Shown here: piece after piece, positions 1 to 10,034 of the stretch
Layout: each line of letters opens with the position of its first letter
Numbering within the stretch: the first letter of the stretch is position 1
Origin: Lutibacter sp. A64
GTDB taxonomy: Bacteria; Bacteroidota; Bacteroidia; Flavobacteriales; Flavobacteriaceae
Direction: 5' to 3'
DNA length: 64,000 nt
Assembly: GCF_022429565.1 (NCBI RefSeq)
Contig: NZ_CP092487.1
Location: 839,001-903,000, forward strand
Notes under the pieces: model-generated
Told to the model about the DNA's origin: nothing
Database searches by the model: none
Seen by the model: the letters and a program-made list of their open reading frames with translations, nothing else
Position numbers and translations under genes: made by a program

Positions 1-986
1 AACATTTATGGAAAAATGAAGAAAGAGAATGGTTAAATAATAATTTAGTAGTTCCAGGAACAAAATTAGATAAAGGTGTAGATCCAATGGATATTGCAAG
101 TTATAGTAAGTACGAACAAGTAGATTATGCGCCAGCTAAAATGCAAACAGAAGTATTAAATTTTATTGAAGAAAATAAAGAACAACCATTTTTTATGTAT
201 TATGCTACTCCTTTACCTCATTTACCTTTGCAAGTTCCACATAAATATGTAGAGAAATATGTTGAGTTGTTTGGAGATGAATCGCCTTATTTAGGTGATA
301 AAGGCTACTTTCCTCATAGATATCCACATGCAGCTTATGCAGGAATGATTTCTTATTTAGATGATCAAGTTGGAGAAATTATAGCTAAATTAAAAGAGTT
401 AAATTTATATGAAAATACCATAGTAGTTTTTACAAGCGATAATGGTCCTAGTTATTTAGGTGGTGTAGATGCTCAATTTTTTAATAGTGCTGGACCTTTT
501 AATAATAATTATGGACATACTAAAGGTTTTACTTATGAAGGAGGAATACGTGTACCAATGATTGCAAGTTGGCCTGGAAAAATTAAAGCAGGAAGTAAAA
601 CTAATCATATTTCTGCTTTTTGGGACGTAATGCCAACACTTGGTGAGCTTGTAAATACTGAAGTACCAAATGATATTGATGGTATTAGTTTTTTACCAAC
701 TTTATTAGGAAAAGATAATCAAGAAAATCATGAATTTTTATATTGGGAATTTCCTGCTCAAAAAGGGCAACAAGCTGTAAGAATGGGAGAGTGGAAAGCT
801 GTAAGAAAAAAAATATTTAAAGGAAATAAGACCTTAGAATTATACAATTTAAAAAATGATCCATCAGAAACTACAGATGTTGCATTAAAATATCCTGAAA
901 TAGTATCTAAAATTGAAACTATTATGAAAAATGAACATACAGCTGCAGAATTAGATAAATTTAAAATTAAACAATTAGGAGATTAG
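1..986 (+). CDS. sulfatase, C-terminal part (5' end outside window)
   Basis: The reading frame is already open at base 3 (HLWKNEEREW...), so this gene continues from the left of the window and about 328 residues are visible. SDNGPSYLGG and YEGGIRVPMIASWPGKI are typical of the middle and C-terminal parts of family S1 arylsulfatases, which remove sulfate esters from polysaccharides. The cysteine or serine that becomes formylglycine lies N-terminal and is not in view, so activity cannot be judged. It sits 165 bases upstream of a PL6 lyase on the same strand, which suggests a locus for a sulfated or uronic-acid-rich polysaccharide. The exact substrate is not readable from the sequence. Confidence 0.9.
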   Translation, partial: HLWKNEEREWLNNNLVVPGTKLDKGVDPMDIASYSKYEQVDYAPAKMQTEVLNFIEENKEQPFFMYYATPLPHLPLQVPHKYVEKYVELFGDESPYLGDKGYFPHRYPHAAYAGMISYLDDQVGEIIAKLKELNLYENTIVVFTSDNGPSYLGGVDAQFFNSAGPFNNNYGHTKGFTYEGGIRVPMIASWPGKIKAGSKTNHISAFWDVMPTLGELVNTEVPNDIDGISFLPTLLGKDNQENHEFLYWEFPAQKGQQAVRMGEWKAVRKKIFKGNKTLELYNLKNDPSETTDVALKYPEIVSKIETIMKNEHTAAELDKFKIKQLGD

Positions 987-1085
987 TTTTTAAAACAGGC
1001 ATTATTATTTAAGTATTTCCTTTGTTGTATTAATACGCTATTTTATAGATATAAACTATTTGTTTATAGTAGAATAATCCATATA

Positions 1086-1112
1086 TTTGGTAAACCAAAT
1101 TGGTAAACCAGT
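1086..1112. promoter_or_regulatory. two tandem TGGTnnACCA operators (FadR/UxuR-type GntR sites)
   Basis: Two copies of TTGGTAAACCA lie back to back, one at 1086-1099 and one at 1099-1112, with centres 13 bases apart. A further half site (ACCAAAT) follows near 1122. Dyads with TGGT/ACCA arms are the known recognition pattern of FadR-subfamily GntR repressors such as UxuR and ExuR, which sense hexuronates. The position 40 to 65 bases before the PL6 lyase start suggests control by a uronate-sensing regulator. No such regulator gene is in the window. Confidence 0.6.
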
Positions 1113-1151
1113 TTTAAATTAAACCAAATATAATTTATACTACTTGTAAAT

Positions 1152-4100
1152 ATGAAAAACAAATACAATCAAATACGTATTATTGTTAGTGTTTTATTTT
1201 TACTAATAACACAGCTTTCAATTTCTCAAACAATTTATAATATAGATGATCCAGAAGAATTAGAAGAATACACCTATGTGGCTGGTGATGAAATTATATT
1301 AGCAAATGGAGTTTATGATACGGATGAGCGTATAAAATTTGTTGGAAACGGTACTGCGGAGAAGCCTATTATATTTAGAGCTGAAACGCCAGGTGGTGTT
1401 ACTTTTACTGGCGGATTAAAAATGAGCATTGGTGGAGATTATGTTGTTGTAGATGGATTTTATTGGAAAGGTGGTTATGGTGCTAGTAATTTTATTGAAT
1501 TTAGAAATGGTTATGATTATGCAAATCATAGTACCATTCAAAATTGTGCAATAGATGGTTTAGAGATAGAACCAGATGATAAGGCCGATGATTTAGCTGA
1601 AGGATCAATTACAAAACATAGATGGATTGTATTGTACGGAACATTTAATACTGTTATTAATTGTTCTTTTATGAATAAAGAAAGTGCAGGTGCTTTAATA
1701 TTAGCAGAATATGCTTATAATGCATTTCCACCAGTTGCAGATGGTGAACCAGAAATTAATAATAGTTGTGAACTAGTTGGGCATACTATTAGCAATAATT
1801 ATTTTTACAATTTTGCTAAAATGGATGCATCATTAAGTAATTCTGGAGATAGTGAAACAATTCGTATAGGTACTAGTGAATATCAAAATGTAAATAGTGG
1901 TGCTACAGTTAGCAATAATTATTTTGTTGAAGCTAATGGAGAGAATGAAATTATTACTAATAAAAGTAAAAACAATACCTATATTAATAATACTTTTAGA
2001 AGATCTAGAGGTTCTTTAGTACTTAGACATGGTTCTAAAGCTACTGTTGAAGGAAATTACTTTTTAGGTGAAAATGTTGATGGTACTGGAGGTATTAGAA
2101 TTACAGACAGTTACCATAATATAACCAATAATTATATTCAAGATTGTATTACAGTTGTAGATCAAGCAAAATGGAATAATGGAATCACGTTTATTGGTGG
2201 AAGTGATAAAGCGGATGTTGATTGTAATTCTACCAATGTTTCAAATGGGTATCAAAAAACTACAAATATTAATGTTTCTAACAATACTATTATTAATACA
2301 AATGCTCCTTTGTATTATAATACAGATAAAGGATCAACCGATCCAACCGGAGATATAACTAATAATTTAATTTATTTTACGCCAAATAATGCAAATTTAA
2401 CAGATGTTATTTCTGGACAATATTCTAGTTTAGGAACAGCTCTAACATACAATAGAAATGTTTATAATGGAACCAATTTAGGAGTAACTAATGATGGTTT
2501 TACAGAAGAAACAGCAATTAATGCAATTGCAGATGGCGAAATTTATACTTTTTCAGGTGCAGATGGTAAAGGTGCAGATATGGGAATGTATAAACCAACA
2601 ACAGATACTATGGTTGGCTACGGAATTGGAGCTTGCTTTTTAGATAATACTGGAGCTAAAATAACAGACGGTGATTGTACAATTGAAATTAGTGAATCTT
2701 TAATTGTTAGTTCTTTACCAGCACTTAATTATGAAGCTGATAGCTATAATGTTTCAGTGAATGCAAATGTAAGTTGGACAGCTGTTTCTAATGATGATTG
2801 GATAACTATTGATCTAAATTCAGCAACTGGTGATGCAGAAATTTCTCTTTCAGTTACTTCAAATACAACAACTACAGAAAGAACCGGTACAGTAACCTTT
2901 ACGCAAAATACAGATGAAGATGCTATAGTAAAAACATTAACCATTATTCAAAATGGCGTGCCACCAACATATGGCCTTAAACTTATTAATGATGGGTCTA
3001 TAAACGATAATGTAGCTGTTTATTCAGTATTTCATGAAGAAATAACAGATTCTAAAAACAATATTGCAATACATAGTTTAGATAAAGATACTGATACGCA
3101 ATGGTCTGGTAACAATGAGATTTCAGAAATTAATGAAGGTACAAATGTAGGTGAAATTATTTACGATTTAGGTGGTAGTTTTGATTTGAAATTAGTTGAT
3201 TATATGGCAACTAATGGTAAAACTTATGAGTTTAAAATATTAGTTTCTTCTACAACTACTGATGATACTGCATTTACAAATCCGTTTGGTGAAAGTAATC
3301 TTGTCTGTGCTACCGAAGCTGATGAATTCACAAATTTTCTTTTACCGCAGGTAGCAACTGGAACCAAATATGTAAAAATTATAGGTTTTGGTCAACCAGC
3401 TAGACCAAGTGGTTGGAATACCATTGTAGAAATTGAGTTTTATGGAGTTGCAAAGGATTTAAGTGACGATAGTGATAATGATGGTGTTATGAATAATGTT
3501 GATCAATGTAACAATACACCAGCAGGTGAAGTGGTTGATGCAGAAGGTTGTTCAGAAAGTCAATTAGATGATGATAATGATGGTGTTATGAATAATGTTG
3601 ATCAATGTAACAATACACCAGCAGGCGAAGCAGTTAATGCAGAAGGTTGTTCAGAAAGTCAATTAGATGATGATAATGATGGTGTTATGAATAATGTTGA
3701 TCAATGTAATAATACAACAGCAGGTGAAGTGGTTGATGCAGAAGGTTGTTCAGAAAGTCAATTAGATGATGATAATGATGGTGTTATGAATAATGTTGAT
3801 CAATGTAATAATACAACAGTTGGAGCAACTGTAAATGAAGTTGGTTGTTTTGTTTTACCTGCAAATAATTTTAAAATTGAAACTGTTAGTGAAACTTGTC
3901 CGAATAAAGACAACGGAAAAATAATAATTACTACTGAAGAAAATTTAGATTATGTAATAACCATTAATGAAGAAACATATAGATTTAATAATAGTTTAGA
4001 AGTTGATGGGTTAGAACCAAAAAACCACGATTTTTGTATTTCAGTAGAAGGAGAAAGCTTTGAACAGTGTTTTAATGCTATTGTTGAAGCTGGTACAACT

Positions 4101-4544
4101 ATATCTGGTAAAACGTCAATTACTTCAAACAAAGTAATTATTGATATTGAAAAAGGTACTGCTCCTTATAATATTTCTATAAATGGGAAAGAAGCTTTTG
4201 TAACTATGAATAATTCATTTTCATTAGATGTTATGCATGGAGATGTTATTCAAGTTAAAACCAATATAGAATGTGAAGGTGTTTTATCAAAACAAATAGA
4301 TTTATTTGAAACCATTACAGCATATCCAAATCCAACAAATGGAAAATTAGCAATTAATTTACCTGTTGAAATGGATAATGTAAAAATTGAATTATTTACG
4401 ATGCATTCGCAATTAATTTCATCAAAAACATATAATGTTGACTATGGAAAAGTAGTAATTTCTTTAGAAGATTTGCCTACTGGAGTTTATTTAGCAAAAA
4501 TTATGTTAGATAAACCTAAAACTATTAAAATTATTAAGGAATAA
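1152..4544 (+). CDS. secreted PL6-family polysaccharide lyase with BACON, TSP3 repeats and T9SS sorting domain
   Basis: The 1130-residue protein begins with a signal peptide ending near LSISQ. Residues ~27-500 are a right-handed beta-helix of the chondroitinase-B/alginate-lyase family PL6. K271 in NKSKN and R292-H293 in LRHG match, with the same 21-residue spacing, the Lys250 and Arg271-His272 of chondroitinase B. Then follow a BACON-like domain (~513-600), a discoidin-like beta-sandwich region (~607-768), four 33-residue thrombospondin type 3 repeats (~775-905), and a T9SS type A sorting domain (~1053-1130, AYPNPTNGKL...). It should be an outer-surface or released enzyme that cleaves uronate-containing glycans by beta-elimination. 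Alginate or dermatan/chondroitin sulfate are the family substrates; the adjacent sulfatase mildly favours a sulfated glycan. Confidence 0.9.
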   Translation: MKNKYNQIRIIVSVLFLLITQLSISQTIYNIDDPEELEEYTYVAGDEIILANGVYDTDERIKFVGNGTAEKPIIFRAETPGGVTFTGGLKMSIGGDYVVVDGFYWKGGYGASNFIEFRNGYDYANHSTIQNCAIDGLEIEPDDKADDLAEGSITKHRWIVLYGTFNTVINCSFMNKESAGALILAEYAYNAFPPVADGEPEINNSCELVGHTISNNYFYNFAKMDASLSNSGDSETIRIGTSEYQNVNSGATVSNNYFVEANGENEIITNKSKNNTYINNTFRRSRGSLVLRHGSKATVEGNYFLGENVDGTGGIRITDSYHNITNNYIQDCITVVDQAKWNNGITFIGGSDKADVDCNSTNVSNGYQKTTNINVSNNTIINTNAPLYYNTDKGSTDPTGDITNNLIYFTPNNANLTDVISGQYSSLGTALTYNRNVYNGTNLGVTNDGFTEETAINAIADGEIYTFSGADGKGADMGMYKPTTDTMVGYGIGACFLDNTGAKITDGDCTIEISESLIVSSLPALNYEADSYNVSVNANVSWTAVSNDDWITIDLNSATGDAEISLSVTSNTTTTERTGTVTFTQNTDEDAIVKTLTIIQNGVPPTYGLKLINDGSINDNVAVYSVFHEEITDSKNNIAIHSLDKDTDTQWSGNNEISEINEGTNVGEIIYDLGGSFDLKLVDYMATNGKTYEFKILVSSTTTDDTAFTNPFGESNLVCATEADEFTNFLLPQVATGTKYVKIIGFGQPARPSGWNTIVEIEFYGVAKDLSDDSDNDGVMNNVDQCNNTPAGEVVDAEGCSESQLDDDNDGVMNNVDQCNNTPAGEAVNAEGCSESQLDDDNDGVMNNVDQCNNTTAGEVVDAEGCSESQLDDDNDGVMNNVDQCNNTTVGATVNEVGCFVLPANNFKIETVSETCPNKDNGKIIITTEENLDYVITINEETYRFNNSLEVDGLEPKNHDFCISVEGESFEQCFNAIVEAGTTISGKTSITSNKVIIDIEKGTAPYNISINGKEAFVTMNNSFSLDVMHGDVIQVKTNIECEGVLSKQIDLFETITAYPNPTNGKLAINLPVEMDNVKIELFTMHSQLISSKTYNVDYGKVVISLEDLPTGVYLAKIMLDKPKTIKIIKE
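3474..3869 (+). repeat. four 99-bp tandem repeats inside the PL6 gene (TSP type 3)
   Basis: Units start at 3474, 3573, 3672 and 3771, exactly 99 bases apart. The first three are nearly identical at the DNA level and the fourth diverges in its second half. Each encodes a DNDGVMNNVDQCNNT calcium-binding-type motif followed by a cysteine-containing linker. The near identity implies recent duplication or ongoing homogenisation, so copy number may vary between strains. Confidence 0.95.
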
Positions 4545-4557
4545 TTGTAAATTTAGT

Positions 4558-4682
4558 TGATCTGAATTTATTTACTCATCCATAACTTATTTTAAAATAA
4601 GAAATTTGAGAGTTTAGAAATTCAGGTTCTAATAGTAATTGATTTTATTAGATAAGATTCTGAAATAAATTCATAATGACGG
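4558..4682. repeat. degenerate copy of dispersed palindromic element
   Basis: The right part (4655-4681) is, on the minus strand, CGTCATTATGAATTTATTTC continuing as AGAATC. It matches the left arm of the elements at 23541 and 43874. A weaker opposite arm (CTGAATTTATTTAC) lies at 4562-4575, and the palindrome CTTATTTTAAAATAAG is at 4586-4601. It fills the gap between convergent genes. This copy is the most decayed of the three. Confidence 0.5.
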
Positions 4683-4725
4683 GTTTCTAGACGTTTTAGA
4701 TGTTTTTTTAATTAAATCTTCTTAA

Positions 4726-5919
4726 TTAACGTTTTCTAAATACTCCAGAAAACAATAAACCACCAATAATTCCCATTAAAGTATAAGCTACTTGTTCGTA
4801 AATATTATCAGCAATTATAATTGATGAATTTAAAAAAGAATTGCTTAATCCCATAAAAGATTTACTACCTGGAACAAGCATTACAATACCTTGTGTTAAA
4901 AATACTGTTTTTGGTGTTTTTGTAATTCTATTAAAAAAGTGACTAATAGCAACAGCCATAATTGTACCAATAAAAGTACTAAATAGCACACCATATCCTG
5001 AAAATAATACAGTAGTAAAAAATACAAGAACTCCAGTAACTGCACCAAAAACCATATCTTTTTTTCGTACTTGAAAAATAGCTAAAAGACTTATAGAAAA
5101 TAAGGGAATACCACTAAACATAATCCAATGTGGTAAATTGGAAACATGAACTAATTGCTTAAAATCAATAATAGAAGCCATTAAAGCTAAACCTAATAAT
5201 ACTCCAAAAAATTGTTTAAATAAAGATATAATTGAATCAAACAACTTTGCTCCGCCAGAGACTAAACTTTTTGATGTTATTTCTTCTAAGGCTGTAGTTA
5301 TTGATAACCCGGGAATAAAAATAATTATGGAAGATAAAATTATGATTCCAACATTAAGTTCAGGAAATATTAAATGTAATAAACTAGCAAGTACTGTTAC
5401 TATAAAAGAGGCTAAAGATTCTAAAACGGTTTCTAAATAATTAGATCTGGTAGATAAATAAACAAGTGGATAAACCAATGCACCTAAAATCAATGCGAAA
5501 ATTAAAGAAATCCAGTTAGTGCCAATCATTAAACTAAATGCTCCTGAAGCCACTGCATAAGAAACAGTTAATATAAAATGATTAATTTTAGTGGACTCTT
5601 TATTGATTTTGTCTAATTCTAGAACTACTTCTGTACTGTCAATTTCTTTTGAAATTACTTTATTTGTAACTTCATCTACACGAGATAATCCACCTAAATT
5701 TAAAACTCCAGGAGGAATACATTCTATATAATTATAGGTTTGTTCATCTTCATAAAATACATAATTTATCCAAGTAGGTAAGTCCATAAACACACCTTTT
5801 ATATCTTCCGTTTTAGACACTTTAGTTAAATAAGATTGCACTTTGTAAGAAGGCACACCATAAATATGAAGGGCTTTCCCTAATTCAATAATGTGTTTAT
5901 ATTTTTCAGGAATATTCAT
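4726..5919 (-). CDS. threonine/serine exporter family (ThrE-like) membrane protein
   Basis: The 397-residue protein fits the two-part ThrE architecture in one chain. It has an N-terminal cytoplasmic and membrane domain of the DUF1212 type (residues ~10-250, with GVPSYKVQSYL and the conserved GGLSRV segment). A C-terminal DUF3815-type membrane domain follows (~265-395, containing LVPGSKSFMGL). About ten hydrophobic segments are visible from residue ~115 on. Relatives export threonine and serine by proton motive force. The gene stands alone, convergent with the PL6 gene and downstream of the purL terminator. The true substrate is inferred from the family only. Confidence 0.85.
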   Translation of the reverse strand: MNIPEKYKHIIELGKALHIYGVPSYKVQSYLTKVSKTEDIKGVFMDLPTWINYVFYEDEQTYNYIECIPPGVLNLGGLSRVDEVTNKVISKEIDSTEVVLELDKINKESTKINHFILTVSYAVASGAFSLMIGTNWISLIFALILGALVYPLVYLSTRSNYLETVLESLASFIVTVLASLLHLIFPELNVGIIILSSIIIFIPGLSITTALEEITSKSLVSGGAKLFDSIISLFKQFFGVLLGLALMASIIDFKQLVHVSNLPHWIMFSGIPLFSISLLAIFQVRKKDMVFGAVTGVLVFFTTVLFSGYGVLFSTFIGTIMAVAISHFFNRITKTPKTVFLTQGIVMLVPGSKSFMGLSNSFLNSSIIIADNIYEQVAYTLMGIIGGLLFSGVFRKR

Positions 5920-6046
5920 TTGGCTTAATTCAATTTAAAAAATGCAAATGTAAACTATTGAATGATATGTTTTTAAAATAATTTATAAGAATTTCTCACG
6001 TTTTAATTTTTACATTTAATGTAAAGAATTATTGAATTAAAAGCAT

Positions 6047-6073
6047 AAAAAAAGCTCTCATTAGAGAGCCTTT
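6047..6073 (-). terminator. rho-independent terminator of purL
   Basis: On the minus strand the hairpin GGCTCTC-TAAT-GAGAGCT is followed directly by a run of seven T. It begins about 20 bases after the purL stop codon. Confidence 0.85.
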
Positions 6074-6091
6074 ATTAGATATGCATTATTC

Positions 6092-9000
6092 TTATTTGGT
6101 AAGCCATTTTCTAGCATTTACAAAAGCTTCAGCCCAAGGAGAAACTTCGTCTTTTCTTCCAGCAGGGTAGTTTGCCCAGTTCCATTGAAAAATAGAACGT
6201 TCAATATGTGGCATCATTACTAAATGTCTACCATCTTTAGAGCTCATCATTGCTGTATTATAATCTGAACCATTTGGGTTTGCAGGATAACCTTCGTAAC
6301 CATATTTAGCTACAATATTGTATGCGCTTTCTTCCATTGGTAAGTTAAATTTTCCTTCTCCGTGTGAAATCCAAACTCCTAATGTACTTCCAGCTAAACT
6401 AGAAAGCATTACCGAATTATTTTCTTGAATAGTTACTGAAGTAAAATTACTTTCGTGTTTGTGAGAATCGTTATGTAACATTTTTCCGTGTATTTCGTGT
6501 TCTGGATTTATTTCTTCTAATTCCATAAACAACTGGCAACCATTACAAATTCCAACAGATAAGGTATCTTCTCTTTTAAAGAAATTTTGTAGCGCTGTTT
6601 TTGCTTTTTCATTGTATAAAAATGCACCAGCCCAACCTTTTGCAGAGCCTAAAACATCTGAATTACTAAATCCGCCAACAGCACCTACAAATTGAATGTC
6701 TTCTAGGGTTTCACGACCAGAAATTAAATCGGTCATATGCACATCTTTTACATCAAAACCAGCTAAATACATTGCATTAGCCATTTCACGTTCAGAATTC
6801 GATCCTTTTTCACGAATAATAGCTGCTTTTGGCCTTGGTTTTGTTGCATCAATTTCTGGAAGTTTTCCTGTAAAGTGATCTGGGAATGTATATTTTAAAG
6901 GTTGTACTTTATAATTATTAAAACGTTCTTTAGCTAAATTATTTGCTGTTTGTTTATTGTCTAATAAATAAGAGGTTTCAAACCAAATATCTCTGTATTT
7001 TGCAATGTCTAATTTACAAGGGCCAAAATCTAATGTTGCTTCATTAGTTACGGTACCTAGTTTGTAAAAAGAAACATTATTTTTAGTTAGTTTATCCTCA
7101 ACCAAAGCGTTTTCTTTTGCTTGAAAAACAATTCCAATATTTTCAGAAAATAAATATTTGATAATGTCTTTTTCTTCAAAAACTGAGAAATCTATTTTTA
7201 AACCTAAATCAGTATCGGCAAAACACATTTCAAGCAATGTAGTAATTAAACCACCACTTCCTATATCGTGACCAGCAACAATAGCTTCTTCAGAAATTAA
7301 TTGTTGAATGGTATTAAATGCATTTTTAAAAAAAGCAGTATCTTTAATAGTTGGCGCGTCATTTCCAATTTTATTGAGTGTTTGTGCAAAAGAAGAGCCT
7401 CCTAATTTAAAATCGTCTTGCGAAAGATTGATATAATAAACTGAAGCACCATCTTTTTGTAAAACAGGCTCTACAACTTTTTTAATATCAGTACAATTTC
7501 CGGCTGCGGAAATAATTACTGTTCCAGGTGCAATTACTTCGTTGTTAGGATATTTCTGTTTCATAGATAAAGAATCTTTACCTGTTGGTACATTAATACC
7601 CAATTCAATAGCAAAATTTGAAACAGCTTCAACAGCTTTGTATAAACGAGCGTCTTCACCTTCATTTTTACAAGGCCACATCCAGTTTGCAGACAAAGAA
7701 ATACCTTTTAAACCATTTTTAATAGGCGCCCAAATAATATTAGATAGAGATTCTGCAATGGCAGTTCTACTACCAGCAACAGGATCTATAAGCGCTGCAA
7801 CAGGTGAATGACCTATTGAAGTGGCAATACCTTCTTTTCCGTTATAATCTAAAGCCATTACACCCACATTATTTAAAGGTAATTGTAGCGGTCCGGCACA
7901 TTGTTGTTTGGCAACTTTACCACCAACACAACGGTCTACTTTATTTGTTAACCAATCTTTACAAGCAACGGCTTCTAACTGCAATACTTGTTCTAAATAT
8001 GTTGAGATATTTTGGATTGAATATTCTAAGTTTGAATAATCATAAACAACAGTTTTGTCGTTCATAATTGTTTTAGGTGAACTTCCAAACATATCATTCA
8101 TTTCTAAATCCATAGGTTTTTCGCCAGTAGTTTTAGATTCAAAAGTAAAACGGTTGTTGTTCGTAACATCACCAACTTCGTAATAAGGAGAGCGTTCACG
8201 ATCTGCAACTCTATGTAGGTATTCAGCATCTTCTTTTCCAATAACCAATCCCATACGTTCTTGAGATTCGTTTCCAATAATTTCTTTTGCAGAAAGGGTA
8301 GGGTCACCAACTGGTAATTTATCTAAATCGATTAATCCACCAGTTTCTTCAACTAGTTCAGATAAACAATTTAAATGTCCACCTGCACCGTGATCGTGAA
8401 TAGAAACAATACTATTTTTATCGCTTTCTACCATTCCACGAATAGCATTTGCGGCTCTTTTTTGCATTTCAGGATTAGAACGTTGTACGGCGTTTAATTC
8501 AATTCCGCTTTCAAATTCTCCAGTGTCTGCTGAAGAAACTGCAGCTCCACCCATTCCAATTCGGTAGTTGTCACCACCTAAAATTACAATTTTATCACCC
8601 GAGTTTGGTGTGTCTTTTAAAGCTTGTTCAGCTTTTCCATAACCAATACCGCCAGCTTGCATAATTACCTTATCAAAACCTAATTTACGTGCTTGTTCTT
8701 CGTGCTCGAAAGTTAATAAAGAACCCGAAATTAAAGGTTGTCCAAATTTATTTCCAAAGTCTGAAGCACCATTAGAGGCTTTTATTAGAATATCCATAGG
8801 AGTTTGGTATAACCATTTACGTTCTTGCATACCGTTTTCCCAAGGACGATTTTCTTTTAAACGAGAATAAGAAGTCATATAAACTGCCGTACCTGCTAAA
8901 GGAAGAGAACCTTTTCCTCCAGCTAAACGGTCTCTAATTTCTCCACCTGAACCTGTTGCAGCTCCGTTAAAAGGCTCTACAGTTGTAGGGAAATTATGTG

Positions 9001-9739
9001 TTTCAGCTTTTAATGAAATTACAGATTTAAAATCTTTTTTCTCGTAAAAATCTGGTTTATCGGCAGATTTTGGGGCGAATTGTTCTACGGTCGGTCCTTC
9101 AATAAATGCTACATTGTCTTTGTAGGCAGAAACAATTCCATTATGATTTGTTTCTGAAGTTTTTCTAATTAATTTAAATAATGATGAAGGCATTTCTTCA
9201 CCATCAATAATAAAAGTTCCGTTAAAAATTTTATGTCTACAATGTTCAGAATTTACTTGTGAAAATCCAAAAACCTCAGAATCGGTTAATTTTCTGCCAA
9301 TTTTTGCACTTATGCTGTTTAGGTATTCAACTTCTTCATTACTTAAACTCAATCCTTCTTGTATGTTGTAAGCTGCAATGTCATCAATGGCTAAAACTGG
9401 TGCAGGTTTGGTATTTATAGTGAAAATATCTTGATCTAATCTTGAATATTTTTGAAATATCATTGGATCAAAGACTTCATCTTTAGTTGAAGCTATAAAT
9501 TCTTCAATTCTAATAATACCATCAATAGCCATGTTTTGTGTAATTTCCACAGCATTTGTACTCCAAGGAGTAATCATAGCAGCTCGTGGTCCAATAAAAA
9601 AAGCATCTATAGATGCCTCTTCAAGTTTTGGTTGATTTCCAAAAAGCCAATTTAATTTTTGCGTGTTTTCTTGCGCAAAATCTTTTGACGTTTGCACAGC
9701 ATATATTTTACTGTTTTGGTTTCCAAAGAAATGAATCAT
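6092..9739 (-). CDS. purL: phosphoribosylformylglycinamidine synthase, single-chain
   Basis: This catalyses the fourth step of purine synthesis: FGAR, glutamine and ATP to FGAM. At 1215 residues it is the large single-chain type, with N-terminal, two AIRS-like and C-terminal glutaminase domains fused, unlike split PurS/PurL/PurQ. Visible marks are QVNSEHCRHK in the N-terminal half, NFPTTVEPFNGAATGSGGEI for the ATP region, and the class I glutaminase nucleophile in GICNGCQLF near residue 1050. The glutaminase histidine region MPHIERSIFQWNWANYP lies near the end. It ends in NARKWLTK and is followed by its own terminator, so it appears monocistronic. Confidence 0.98.
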   Translation of the reverse strand: MIHFFGNQNSKIYAVQTSKDFAQENTQKLNWLFGNQPKLEEASIDAFFIGPRAAMITPWSTNAVEITQNMAIDGIIRIEEFIASTKDEVFDPMIFQKYSRLDQDIFTINTKPAPVLAIDDIAAYNIQEGLSLSNEEVEYLNSISAKIGRKLTDSEVFGFSQVNSEHCRHKIFNGTFIIDGEEMPSSLFKLIRKTSETNHNGIVSAYKDNVAFIEGPTVEQFAPKSADKPDFYEKKDFKSVISLKAETHNFPTTVEPFNGAATGSGGEIRDRLAGGKGSLPLAGTAVYMTSYSRLKENRPWENGMQERKWLYQTPMDILIKASNGASDFGNKFGQPLISGSLLTFEHEEQARKLGFDKVIMQAGGIGYGKAEQALKDTPNSGDKIVILGGDNYRIGMGGAAVSSADTGEFESGIELNAVQRSNPEMQKRAANAIRGMVESDKNSIVSIHDHGAGGHLNCLSELVEETGGLIDLDKLPVGDPTLSAKEIIGNESQERMGLVIGKEDAEYLHRVADRERSPYYEVGDVTNNNRFTFESKTTGEKPMDLEMNDMFGSSPKTIMNDKTVVYDYSNLEYSIQNISTYLEQVLQLEAVACKDWLTNKVDRCVGGKVAKQQCAGPLQLPLNNVGVMALDYNGKEGIATSIGHSPVAALIDPVAGSRTAIAESLSNIIWAPIKNGLKGISLSANWMWPCKNEGEDARLYKAVEAVSNFAIELGINVPTGKDSLSMKQKYPNNEVIAPGTVIISAAGNCTDIKKVVEPVLQKDGASVYYINLSQDDFKLGGSSFAQTLNKIGNDAPTIKDTAFFKNAFNTIQQLISEEAIVAGHDIGSGGLITTLLEMCFADTDLGLKIDFSVFEEKDIIKYLFSENIGIVFQAKENALVEDKLTKNNVSFYKLGTVTNEATLDFGPCKLDIAKYRDIWFETSYLLDNKQTANNLAKERFNNYKVQPLKYTFPDHFTGKLPEIDATKPRPKAAIIREKGSNSEREMANAMYLAGFDVKDVHMTDLISGRETLEDIQFVGAVGGFSNSDVLGSAKGWAGAFLYNEKAKTALQNFFKREDTLSVGICNGCQLFMELEEINPEHEIHGKMLHNDSHKHESNFTSVTIQENNSVMLSSLAGSTLGVWISHGEGKFNLPMEESAYNIVAKYGYEGYPANPNGSDYNTAMMSSKDGRHLVMMPHIERSIFQWNWANYPAGRKDEVSPWAEAFVNARKWLTK

Positions 9740-10034
9740 ATGTAAGATTTATTTGAATATAGTTAGAAAAATGCAAATTTAACCAAAATATTAGAAATGT
9801 CTTTGTTAGTTTTTACAGAATTTAAACAGTTATTAAATGAGTTTTAAACAATTTATACTATAAAATAGGTAGTGAGTATTTTAAAGTATCTTGTAAATTA
9901 GTAGTTTATCTGCGGTTAGTGTTAGATTATCAGTGTTTTAGGTTGCCAATATAAGCTTGCGTTTAAAATTAATTTTTAAAATTATAAAACAACTCTAAGT
10001 ATGTATATTTATAAAAAATTTAATTAGGTGTTTT

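Noticed and set aside
7542..8067. Two open frames antisense to purL
   Set aside because: They mirror a strongly conserved gene on the other strand, and no motif or promoter supports them.
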